From assembly GCA_015232935.1 (NCBI GenBank), contig JADFYT010000038.1, forward strand, positions 1 through 12,804: a DNA stretch of 12,804 nt. Reading direction: 5' to 3'. The stretch is from Desulfamplus sp. (lineage in GTDB: Bacteria; Desulfobacterota; Desulfobacteria; Desulfobacterales; Desulfobacteraceae). The notes under the pieces are model-generated. The model was not told the origin of the DNA, did not search any database, and saw only the letters and a list, made by a program, of their open reading frames with translations. Positions 1-6,509 of this stretch are shown one piece after another. The position numbers were made by a program, and so were the translations under genes. Numbering within the stretch: the first letter of the stretch is position 1; every line of letters begins with the position of its first letter.

Positions 1-1
1 G

Positions 2-379
2 GTGATTAAATCAATATTTGCTGATCCCTCTTCAGGTGGTTTCGGTATCCTTCCGGAGAGCATTGTCTGGATAAGCCTTGGTACATTCAGGTTCATGCCG
101 CAGCTCAAACAGATCATTGAAAAGAGATTTCCCCATTCAAAAATACCTTATGGAGAATTTATTACAGGACTGGATAACAAGATGAGATATTTCAAGCCCT
201 TGAGGATTGATCTCTATCAGAAGATTGTCTCCTGTATCAGGGAATACGCTCCGGAAGTTCTTATATATTTCTGCATGGAAGATCGTGATGTATGGGAAAA
301 AAGCCTTGGATTTTTTCCGGAAAATGAGGGGGAGTTGGGTCAGATGCTGGATCAAAGTGTTCTAAAAAGGTGTTGTTAA
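2..379 (+). CDS. Spore photoproduct lyase-like / DNA photolyase family protein, C-terminal fragment
   Basis: The reading frame is open from the left edge and ends at TAA 377-379, so this is only the last ~125 residues of a longer protein. The GTG at position 2 is probably an internal Val codon. Visible blocks are WISLGTFRFMPQLK, KMRYFKPLRIDLY and EVLIYFCMEDRDVW. From memory these match the C-terminal part of the radical-SAM SPL/photolyase-like proteins found in Geobacter- and Desulfobacter-type bacteria. The radical-SAM CxxxCxxC cluster would lie upstream of the window. Family members cleave thymine photoproducts using S-adenosylmethionine; that role for this protein is inferred from family alone. 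It is followed after 61 nt by a ketoreductase gene on the same strand. I am fairly sure of the family but not of the substrate. Confidence 0.65.
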   Translation: MIKSIFADPSSGGFGILPESIVWISLGTFRFMPQLKQIIEKRFPHSKIPYGEFITGLDNKMRYFKPLRIDLYQKIVSCIREYAPEVLIYFCMEDRDVWEKSLGFFPENEGELGQMLDQSVLKRCC

Positions 380-440
380 AGCAGCGTTTTAACATCAGAT
401 TGATCATGTTATGATACCATCAATTTTAAGGACAAAAATT

Positions 441-1232
441 ATGAAGAACGAATATTTGGCAACATATTCAGATCAGGTTGCTCTTGTAACCGGTGCAGGA
501 AGAGGGATCGGCAGGGCAGTTGCATTGGCGTTAGCCGCAACCGGACGATATGTCTATATAAACTACAGAACCAATGAAGCTGCGGCAAAGAAGACACTGG
601 AAGATATTCAGGCTGTTTGCGGTAAAGACCAGGGAAACTGGCAGGTCGGGACAGGCTGGCAGGGCAGGGCAGAGTTGTTGTGTTTTGATGTTTCTGATCA
701 GGCTCAATGCGAGGATGCCATCAAAACAATTATCCAGAGACATGGAAAAATAGATATACTTGTTAACAACGCGGGTATTAAAGATGACAAACTGATGGTC
801 ATGATGAAAAAAAACAGCTGGGAATCTGTAATAAACACCAACCTGACAGGTTTTTATAATGTTACAAGGCTTGCTGTTAAAAACATGATCAAAAACAGAT
901 CTGGAAGAGTTGTCAATATTACTTCAGCTTCCGGACAGATAGGCGTTGCGGGGCAGGTGAACTATTGTGCCTCAAAAGCAGGTCTTGTTGGTGCGACAAA
1001 AGCCCTTGCAAAAGAGGTTGCGTCACGTGATATTACCGTTAATGCCGTTGCTCCGGGATTTATTGAAACAGATATGGTTGATGGGCTTGCTCTTGATGAC
1101 ATTGTTAATTCCATACCTTCAAAACGGGTTGGAAAACCGGAAGAGGTAGCTGCCGCTGTTGTTTTTTTGTGTTCAGGCGAGGCATCATATATCACAGGGC
1201 AGGTTTTAGGCGTTAATGGCGGGATATGTTAG
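441..1232 (+). CDS. fabG: 3-oxoacyl-ACP reductase (FabG-type short-chain dehydrogenase)
   Basis: A classical SDR of 263 aa. It has the nucleotide-binding TGAGRGIG (residues 17-24), NNAG (109-112), the catalytic triad S162, Y175, K179 (YCASK) and the VNAVAPGFIETDM loop. The expected reaction is NADPH-dependent reduction of 3-oxoacyl-ACP. I chose the ATG at 441 over the in-frame ATG at 411 because AAGGA (428-432) sits 8 nt upstream of it. The end (SYITGQVLGVNGGIC) and the GFYNV and GQVNYCASKAGL blocks recall the FabG paralogs of aryl-polyene-type clusters as much as housekeeping FabG. No acyl-carrier or ketosynthase gene is visible here, so the pathway is open. Residues ~63-77 (rich in G, Q and W) form an insert of about 10 aa before the FDVSD strand that typical 244-aa FabG proteins lack. 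The P-type ATPase gene follows after 26 nt, suggesting co-transcription. Confidence 0.85.
   Translation: MKNEYLATYSDQVALVTGAGRGIGRAVALALAATGRYVYINYRTNEAAAKKTLEDIQAVCGKDQGNWQVGTGWQGRAELLCFDVSDQAQCEDAIKTIIQRHGKIDILVNNAGIKDDKLMVMMKKNSWESVINTNLTGFYNVTRLAVKNMIKNRSGRVVNITSASGQIGVAGQVNYCASKAGLVGATKALAKEVASRDITVNAVAPGFIETDMVDGLALDDIVNSIPSKRVGKPEEVAAAVVFLCSGEASYITGQVLGVNGGIC
632..669 (+). repeat. Degenerate short direct repeat inside fabG
   Basis: Two imperfect copies, GGGAAACTGGCAGG (632-645) and GGGACAGGCTGGCAGG (648-663), run into GGCAGGGCAGGG. They encode the extra Gly/Gln/Trp segment of the ketoreductase. There are only two copies and they are weak, so this is the least certain of the repeat arrays in the window. 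Confidence 0.35.
662..669 (+). other. KOPS-like octamer GGGCAGGG
   Basis: Exact match to GGGNAGGG, the E. coli FtsK-orienting consensus, on the + strand within fabG. It lies in the extra segment of that gene, so protein conservation did not force it. Confidence 0.45.
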
Positions 1233-1258
1233 AGTCTGTCTGTTAAGGATTAATCATT

Positions 1259-4021
1259 ATGAAAATTGATTTTAAATCTTCAGAATTCAGAGGGTTGACC
1301 GAGCAGGATGCACAGGAAAAAATCAGGATAGACGGGTACAACGAATTGCCCTCCTCAAAACCCCGAAGCATTTTTTCTATAGGTTTTGAGGTTGCAAAAG
1401 AGCCTATGTTTCTTCTTCTTGTGGCATCCGGAACATTATATCTGATTATAGGAGATGTTCAGGAAGGCTTGTTGTTGCTCTGTTTTGTCTTTGTAGTTAT
1501 GGGGATTGAATTCTATCAGGAGAAAAAGACCGAAAATGCCTTGAATGCTCTTAAGGACATGGCAAGCCCCAGGGCACTTGTTATCCGTAACGGAGTGGAG
1601 AGACGTATTGCGGGAAGAGAGATTGTAACAGGGGATATTTTTGTTTTGCAGGAGGGAGACAGAGTGCCGGCAGATGCTGTGGTTCTATACTCTGTAAACC
1701 TTATGGCTGACGAGTCTCTTCTGACCGGGGAATCTGTAGCTGTGAGAAAATCTGAATGGGATGATATAAAAAACAATAATATTAAAGAAAGCTATAAGCA
1801 TAATGTTCAGCCCGGAGGAGATGATATGCCTTTTGTCTATTCCGGTTCAATGATTGTTCAGGGCAATGCTGTTTTACGGGCTACAGCCACAGGTAAAGAG
1901 ACTGAAATAGGAAAGATAGGCAAAGCCCTTGAAGAGGTTGAAGAGGAGCCGACACGCCTGAAAAAAGAGATGGGTCTGTTGGTCAGACGTCTTGCAATAA
2001 CAGGAATTTCCATGTGTCTCCTTCTGGTTGTTGTTTACACTGTCACAAGGGGGGATCTGTTAAATGGTTTTCTAGCCGGTATAACCCTTGCCATGGCCAT
2101 GTTGCCGGAAGAGTTTCCGGTTGTTCTTACAGTTTTTCTGGCAATCGGAGCCTGGCGAATTTCAAAACGCCATGTGTTGACTCGAAAACCCGCAGCAGTT
2201 GAGACCTTGGGTTCTGCCACGGTTCTTTGCACAGATAAAACAGGGACTCTTACACAGAATAAAATGGCAGTTACAAGGCTGTATAATGGAACAAAATTTC
2301 ATGATGTAGTCAAAACAGGAAGGTTTCCAGAACCATTTCACGAGATTATAGAGTTTGGAGTTTTATCAAGCCAGATCAACCCTTTTGATCCCATGGAAAA
2401 GGCTATCAAGGAGATGGAAACCGACTATCTTCTAAATACGGAGCATATCCACACAGACTGGCAGATGGTAAAGGAGTACCCACTTTCAAAATCAATGCTT
2501 GCCATGTCAAGGGTTTTTATAAATTCAGAGACCAAAGAGAAGACAATCGCCGCAAAAGGGGCACCGGAAGCTATTTTTGATTTGTGTCATCTTGGCGGGA
2601 ATATCAAATCCAAATATTCAAAAGCCACTAAAGAGATGGCCGCATCAGGATTAAGGGTGCTTGGTGTGGCAAAAGCCATAATAAAAGAGAACTCCGCGAT
2701 AGTAAAAGATTTTTCCTCTAAAGAGGGTATCTCGATAGCAGACGATTTTTCCTCTAAAGAGGACGCCAAAATAGCAGGAACTCTCTTCGCCAAAGAGAGC
2801 TCCGCAATAACAAGAGATCTCTCCACCAAAGATAAAGAGACCTCTGAGATGATGAATTTAAAGCTGCTGCCGGCAGATCAGCACGATTTTAACTTTAAAT
2901 TTGTCGGCCTTATAGGGCTGTCCGATCCAATAAGAGATAACGTCCAACAGGCCGTGAAGGAGTGCAGCCAGGCAGGTATCAGGGTTATCATGATTACCGG
3001 GGATTATCCGGTTACTGCCCTTAACATCGCACAAGAGATAGGATTGAAACACAATGAGATTTCCATTACCGGAGACGAGCTGCAATCAATGAGTCAGGAG
3101 AGTTTAAGCGACAGGATCAAGGATGTGAATGTATTCGCAAGGGTTGTTCCTGAACAGAAGCTGAAAATAGTAAACTCGCTTAAAAAAAACGGTGAAGTTG
3201 TTGCCATGACAGGTGACGGGGTTAATGACGCACCGGCACTCAAAGCCGCTGATATCGGTATTGCCATGGGGGAAAAGGGCACGGATGTGGCAAGGGAATC
3301 CGCATCTCTGGTGCTGATGGACGACAATTTTTCCTCCATTGTAGGGGCAATAAGAATGGGGCGGCGAATATTTGATAATCTTCAAAAAGCTCTGGGGTAT
3401 ATTTTTGCAATTCATGTTCCAATCGCGGGCTTGTCACTTATGCCCATATTTTTCAAAGATCTTCCCCTGATCCTCTGGCCTGTTCATATTGTATTTTTAG
3501 AGCTTGTCATTGACCCTGCCTGCTCTATAATTTTTGAGGCGGAAGAGGAGGAGAGCAACATTATGACACGACCTCCAGGGCAGATTGATGAGCCGTTCTT
3601 CGGGATGGACAAGATCATAATGAGCTGCACACAGGGGTTGTCTGCCCTGTGTGTTGTTGTTCTTGTCTATGCTGTTGGACTTCATACAGGTTATGGGGAA
3701 AAAGAGGTGAGGGCACTTACCTTCACAACCTTGATTGCATCCAATATCGCACTGATTCTTTCCAACCGTTCATGGACAAAAAATATATTTCAGATCCTCA
3801 TTACACCAAACAGAACTGTAAAATGGGTCGTGGGGGGTGCTCTCGTCTTTCTGGTTTTGAGCCTTGAAGTTCCCTTTCTGCTTGATCTTTTCAGGTTTGA
3901 GAGGATTAACTTTTTTGAAGTGCTGTTGTGTGCCATGGCTGGAAGCACAACCATTATATGGTTTGAGATTTACAAGTGTTTTAAACTCAAAAAAACATGG
4001 GGGGTTACAGGCATAAGGTGA
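1259..4021 (+). CDS. P-type cation-transporting ATPase (Ca2+-ATPase-like)
   Basis: A 920-aa inner-membrane ion pump. In order it has a cation-ATPase N-domain (GLTEQDAQEKI), membrane segments 1-2, the actuator motif TGES (156-159), M4 with the PEEFP motif, the phosphorylation site DKTGT (D326), the nucleotide-binding KGAPE (K433-E437), the hinge TGDGVNDAP (651-659) and a C-terminal membrane bundle. PEEFP replaces the PEGLP of classical PacL/SERCA pumps. M6 carries IDPACSIIFEAEEEE in place of the usual NxxTD-type site. Both features are typical of a less studied bacterial subclade usually annotated as calcium or cation ATPase, so the transported ion cannot be assigned. AAGGA (1245-1249) lies 9 nt before the ATG. 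Residues 478-525 are a 4 x 12-aa tandem repeat in an insertion between the N-domain (GLRVLGVAKA) and the returning P-domain (FKFVGLIGLSDP). All catalytic residues are present, so it should be active. Confidence 0.88.
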   Translation: MKIDFKSSEFRGLTEQDAQEKIRIDGYNELPSSKPRSIFSIGFEVAKEPMFLLLVASGTLYLIIGDVQEGLLLLCFVFVVMGIEFYQEKKTENALNALKDMASPRALVIRNGVERRIAGREIVTGDIFVLQEGDRVPADAVVLYSVNLMADESLLTGESVAVRKSEWDDIKNNNIKESYKHNVQPGGDDMPFVYSGSMIVQGNAVLRATATGKETEIGKIGKALEEVEEEPTRLKKEMGLLVRRLAITGISMCLLLVVVYTVTRGDLLNGFLAGITLAMAMLPEEFPVVLTVFLAIGAWRISKRHVLTRKPAAVETLGSATVLCTDKTGTLTQNKMAVTRLYNGTKFHDVVKTGRFPEPFHEIIEFGVLSSQINPFDPMEKAIKEMETDYLLNTEHIHTDWQMVKEYPLSKSMLAMSRVFINSETKEKTIAAKGAPEAIFDLCHLGGNIKSKYSKATKEMAASGLRVLGVAKAIIKENSAIVKDFSSKEGISIADDFSSKEDAKIAGTLFAKESSAITRDLSTKDKETSEMMNLKLLPADQHDFNFKFVGLIGLSDPIRDNVQQAVKECSQAGIRVIMITGDYPVTALNIAQEIGLKHNEISITGDELQSMSQESLSDRIKDVNVFARVVPEQKLKIVNSLKKNGEVVAMTGDGVNDAPALKAADIGIAMGEKGTDVARESASLVLMDDNFSSIVGAIRMGRRIFDNLQKALGYIFAIHVPIAGLSLMPIFFKDLPLILWPVHIVFLELVIDPACSIIFEAEEEESNIMTRPPGQIDEPFFGMDKIIMSCTQGLSALCVVVLVYAVGLHTGYGEKEVRALTFTTLIASNIALILSNRSWTKNIFQILITPNRTVKWVVGGALVFLVLSLEVPFLLDLFRFERINFFEVLLCAMAGSTTIIWFEIYKCFKLKKTWGVTGIR
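2690..2833 (+). repeat. Four 36-bp in-frame tandem repeats in the P-type ATPase
   Basis: The four units are 2690-2725, 2726-2761, 2762-2797 and 2798-2833. They encode NSAIVKDFSSKE, GISIADDFSSKE, DAKIAGTLFAKE and SSAITRDLSTKD. The second halves of units 1 and 2 share 18 identical bases (GATTTTTCCTCTAAAGAG). Period and frame are exactly conserved (12 codons each) while the sequence has drifted, as expected for an old tandem duplication kept in frame. The flanking sequence is ordinary P-type ATPase. Confidence 0.9.
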
Positions 4022-4073
4022 TTTTTTTAAATCAGACTCCCTAAAAACGGGTAAGGGATTGAGTTTGAACAAA
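4020..4073. terminator. Possible bidirectional terminator between convergent genes
   Basis: This 54-nt gap separates the 3' ends of the ATPase (+) and trpG (-). It contains GATTT-TTTT-AAATC (4020-4033), a T7 run, and a weak TCCCT/AGGGA stem with an 11-nt loop. None is a textbook GC-rich terminator. The call rests mainly on position between convergent genes. Confidence 0.35.
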
Positions 4074-4667
4074 TCACATATGAGGTTTTTCTCTCTTTTG
4101 TGCATCTTCCACAAAATTTCGTATGAGCCGCTTTCCTACAACGGTCATTATGGACTCGGGGTGGAATTGTACTCCGAATGTAGAGTGCTCAAGGTGACGC
4201 AATCCCATGATCTCTCCATCATCTGCCCTTGCTGTAACAGTCAGGCAGTCAGGCAGGCTCTTTTCAGAGACTGCCAGAGAGTGGTATCGCATGGCGGCAA
4301 AAGGTTTTTTTATCCCCTTGAAGATAAACTTGTCGTCTCCTGTGACCATGGATGTTTTTCCGTGCATTATTCTTTTTGCCTGAACAATATCTCCGCCAAA
4401 GGTATGTGCTATTGCCTGATGGCCAAGGCATACTCCAAGTATTGGCACCTTGCCCGAGAAGTGCCTGATCACGTCAACTGATATACCGGCATCTTCAGGC
4501 CGTCCCGGGCCAGGAGATATAACAATGCCATCTGGTTGCAGGGTTTCAATATAATCAACGGTTGTCTTGTTATTTCTGAATACATCAACCTTTGCACCGG
4601 ACTGCATAATGTAATGCACAAGGTTAAAGGTAAAAGAGTCATAATTATCAATTACAGCTATCAGCAT
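4074..4667 (-). CDS. trpG: Anthranilate synthase component II, glutamine amidotransferase
   Basis: A 197-aa class I glutamine amidotransferase. It has the N-terminal IDNYDSFTFNLV, the oxyanion-loop SPGPGRPEDAG, nucleophile C80 in GVCLGHQAIAHTFGG, the substrate block MRYHSL and the catalytic H169/E171 pair in FHPES. It supplies ammonia from glutamine to TrpE for anthranilate formation in tryptophan synthesis. PabA (folate) enzymes look the same, and some bacteria use one subunit for both; the adjacent trpE favours TrpG. I chose the ATG at 4667 rather than an upstream in-frame start because GGAGG (complement of 4674-4678) lies 6 nt before it. The start overlaps the trpE stop by 7 nt (ATGCTGA), a translational-coupling arrangement. 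No other trp gene follows; the next gene converges on it. Confidence 0.92.
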   Translation of the reverse strand: MLIAVIDNYDSFTFNLVHYIMQSGAKVDVFRNNKTTVDYIETLQPDGIVISPGPGRPEDAGISVDVIRHFSGKVPILGVCLGHQAIAHTFGGDIVQAKRIMHGKTSMVTGDDKFIFKGIKKPFAAMRYHSLAVSEKSLPDCLTVTARADDGEIMGLRHLEHSTFGVQFHPESIMTVVGKRLIRNFVEDAQKREKPHM

Positions 4668-6256
4668 GCTCCACCTCCGCATCCACATCCGTCTTTTTTC
4701 TGAAAAGGAGTATTTTTATATTCCACTGTATCTGTGCCAATGTTTCTCAGAGCAAGTCTTAGTGCCCGCTCTACACTTTTAGCTTTGTTTACGCATTCTT
4801 GATACTCTTTTTCAGGGTCAGAGTCTGCAACAATGCCAGCCCCGGCCTGAACAGTCATTTTGCCATTTTCAACAGTTGCTGTCCTTATGGTTATGGCAAG
4901 ATCCATGTTGCCTGAAAAAGAGATATAGCCCGCAGCACCTCCATAGATTCCTCGGGAGCGTTTTTCCATGTCTGAAATGATCTGCATGGCCCTTATTTTT
5001 GGTGCTCCGGAAAGAGTTCCCGCGGGAAATGTCGCACGAAGAAGATCCCATGCATCAAACTCATCCTTTAGTTCACAGGTGATGTTGGATACAAGATGCA
5101 TGACATGAGAATATCTTTCTACAAACATCATGTCTGTCACCTGGACACTGCCAACCTGTGCCACCCTGCCAAGATCGTTTCTGCCAAGATCAACAAGCAT
5201 CAGGTGCTCGGCACGCTCTTTTTCATCATTCAGAAGCTCATCTGCAAGCGATCTGTCATCCTGCTCGCTTTTGCCTCTTGGCCTTGTGCCGGCAATCGGA
5301 CGCAAGGTCGCAGTACGATTTTCTAAGCGTACCATGGTTTCAGGTGATGACCCGGCAATAGCAGAATCTCCAAGATTCATGAAAAACATGTAAGGTGACG
5401 GATTGATGTATCTTTGTGCCCTGTAAAGCATTACAGGGTCAACTTCAGCCTTTGAGGAAAATGGCTGGGAATAGACAGCCTGAATAATGTCACCGGCAAC
5501 AATATGCTCCTTTATCTTTTTTACTCCCTGGATATAGGTGTCATGTTCAGTTTCCGGTGTAAGAGAGAAACCGGAGTTCACGGTTTCCGTATTCATGCCT
5601 TTCGTATTCACGGCAGATTTTTGTGCATACGGCACACTTATTTTATCCAGAAGTCCATCCAGGTGGCTGCATGACTCATCATAGCAGGTAACAGGATCCT
5701 GGTTTTCAATATAACAGATACTCATGCATGTAAGTGTATGGTTCATGTTGTCAAAAATAATCATGGCATCCGGAATTATAAAATGTGCGTAAGGTCTGTT
5801 TTCTGGAAGCATTGATGGAATCTCTTCAAAAAAGGAGACCATTTCATAGGTCATGTAACCTGTAAATCCGCTCCAGAACCTTGGCAGATCCCTTATGTCA
5901 GCAGGCATGTATTGTGATGAGATCTCCTTGAGCATGTTGAGAGGATCCCCATGGTGAGAAATTTTTATAATCTTGTCTTTATTTGTAATTTTATCTTTTT
6001 CTTCAATGGTTATATGGTCAGCAAATACCTTGATATGACTTTTGGCAGAAAGACCCATAAAACTGTACCTTGCCCAGTGCTCACCACCCTCTACGCTTTC
6101 AAGAAGAAATATCTCCTTGTCAGAAGTGTAGAATTTCTGGAGAATGGAAACCGGAGTTTCAGTGTCAGCGAGAATTTCCGCACACACAGGGATGACATTG
6201 TATTTCAGGGCAAGTTCACTGAATTTTTCCTTGGATGGATATTGTTTTAAAATCAT
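4661..6256 (-). CDS. trpE: Anthranilate synthase component I
   Basis: A 531-aa chorismate-binding enzyme that, with TrpG, converts chorismate and an amino group to anthranilate. Motifs are the feedback-site LLES (51-54), the core GSSPETMVRLE, PIAGTRPRG, VDLGRNDLGRVA, GTLSGAPKIRAM, RGIYGGAAGYISF and GAGIVADSDPEKEYQEC. LLES suggests inhibition by tryptophan and argues for TrpE over PabB. The ATG at 6256 is preferred to an in-frame GTG at 6274 because AAAGG lies just upstream of it and the GTG has no ribosome binding site. Two oddities stand out. Residues 216-230 are a 3 x 5-aa repeat in the linker before the chorismate domain. The protein also ends in a Cys/Gly-rich tail (DGCGCGGGAC) whose codons contain the trpG ribosome binding site. 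It is preceded by its own promoter and a 185-nt leader. Confidence 0.93.
   Translation of the reverse strand: MILKQYPSKEKFSELALKYNVIPVCAEILADTETPVSILQKFYTSDKEIFLLESVEGGEHWARYSFMGLSAKSHIKVFADHITIEEKDKITNKDKIIKISHHGDPLNMLKEISSQYMPADIRDLPRFWSGFTGYMTYEMVSFFEEIPSMLPENRPYAHFIIPDAMIIFDNMNHTLTCMSICYIENQDPVTCYDESCSHLDGLLDKISVPYAQKSAVNTKGMNTETVNSGFSLTPETEHDTYIQGVKKIKEHIVAGDIIQAVYSQPFSSKAEVDPVMLYRAQRYINPSPYMFFMNLGDSAIAGSSPETMVRLENRTATLRPIAGTRPRGKSEQDDRSLADELLNDEKERAEHLMLVDLGRNDLGRVAQVGSVQVTDMMFVERYSHVMHLVSNITCELKDEFDAWDLLRATFPAGTLSGAPKIRAMQIISDMEKRSRGIYGGAAGYISFSGNMDLAITIRTATVENGKMTVQAGAGIVADSDPEKEYQECVNKAKSVERALRLALRNIGTDTVEYKNTPFQKKDGCGCGGGAC
5567..5611 (-). repeat. Three 15-bp in-frame tandem repeats in trpE
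   Basis: On the coding strand the units are GTGAATACGAAAGGC, ATGAATACGGAAACC and GTGAACTCCGGTTTC, encoding VNTKG, MNTET and VNSGF. They sit in the variable linker between the N-terminal and chorismate-binding domains, where length variation is tolerated. Confidence 0.7.
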
Positions 6257-6440
6257 GCTCGACCTTTGATCCACATTGTTTTGTTGTTTCGTTCAAAAGA
6301 GGTGAACTTTAATGACCCACTGGATTCTTTCATGTCTCACGGAGTTTGGCCGTCCCTAAGGCATGAAAACGCCATGATCTGTTTTCACGGTAAAGTCCTG
6401 TGATGCCAAACAGCTCTGACTTGAGCCGCATGGCGATGTG
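6257..6440 (-). promoter_or_regulatory. trpE mRNA leader with candidate RNA structure
   Basis: About 185 nt separate the predicted transcription start from trpE. On the - strand RNA, CGTGAAAAC (6389-6381) pairs with GTTTTCATG (6370-6362) around a 10-nt loop with one G-U pair. The same arms on the + strand would carry an A-C mismatch, so the fold fits - strand transcription. A second pairing, CGCCATG (6435-6429) with CATGGCG (6376-6370), would use the loop of the first. There is no run of Trp codons as in an enterobacterial attenuator, and no clear U-tract terminator. The segment could alternatively be a dispersed repeat that has landed here. Confidence 0.4.
6330..6431 (-). other. 33-codon ORF in the trpE leader, doubtful gene
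   Basis: An ATG at 6431 opens a 33-residue frame ending ENRSWRFHALGTAKLRET with stop at 6330. It contains one Trp codon. No ribosome binding site precedes the ATG. The opposite strand has a similarly open frame from 6331 (MSHGVWPSLRHENAM...), so the openness may be chance or may reflect a palindromic repeat. I list it because it fills the leader of an amino-acid biosynthesis gene, the place where a leader peptide would be expected. Confidence 0.15.
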
Positions 6441-6458
6441 CTGACTGATTACAGTCAG
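6441..6458. promoter_or_regulatory. Perfect palindrome at the trpE promoter, candidate operator
   Basis: On the - strand this reads CTGACTGTAATCAGTCAG, with 7-bp arms and a TAAT centre. It covers the predicted -10 region, where a repressor would block initiation. It does not match the E. coli TrpR operator, so the binding protein is unknown. Its arm can also pair with CTCTGACT at 6414-6421, giving an alternative fold if transcribed. Confidence 0.45.
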
Positions 6459-6474
6459 AGAGAGATTTTGTCAA
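6448..6474 (-). promoter_or_regulatory. Predicted trpE promoter
   Basis: A consensus -35 TTGACA (complement of 6469-6474) is followed 15 bp later by TGTAAT, or 17 bp later by TAATCA. The -35 is perfect and the -10 imperfect, with short spacing for the better hexamer, as in a regulated promoter. It lies just downstream of the parC stop and directs transcription into trpEG. Confidence 0.5.
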
Positions 6475-6476
6475 GG

Positions 6477-6502
6477 TTTTGTTTCTTTTTATAGAAACAA
6501 AA
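6477..6502 (-). terminator. Hairpin after parC, possible terminator
   Basis: Perfect 10-bp arms TTTTGTTTCT/AGAAACAAAA enclose a 6-nt loop, 7 nt after the parC stop and directly before the trpE -35. The stem is AT-rich and no U run follows it on the - strand, so it may be a weak terminator or only a 3'-end stabilising hairpin. Confidence 0.4.
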
Positions 6503-6509
6503 GAAGGGA

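Noticed and set aside
4665..4688. Upstream start for trpG giving an N-terminal MWMRRWS extension
   Set aside because: The extension would overlap the trpE ribosome-binding-site region; the ATG at 4667 has a well-placed GGAGG and begins exactly at the family N-terminus.
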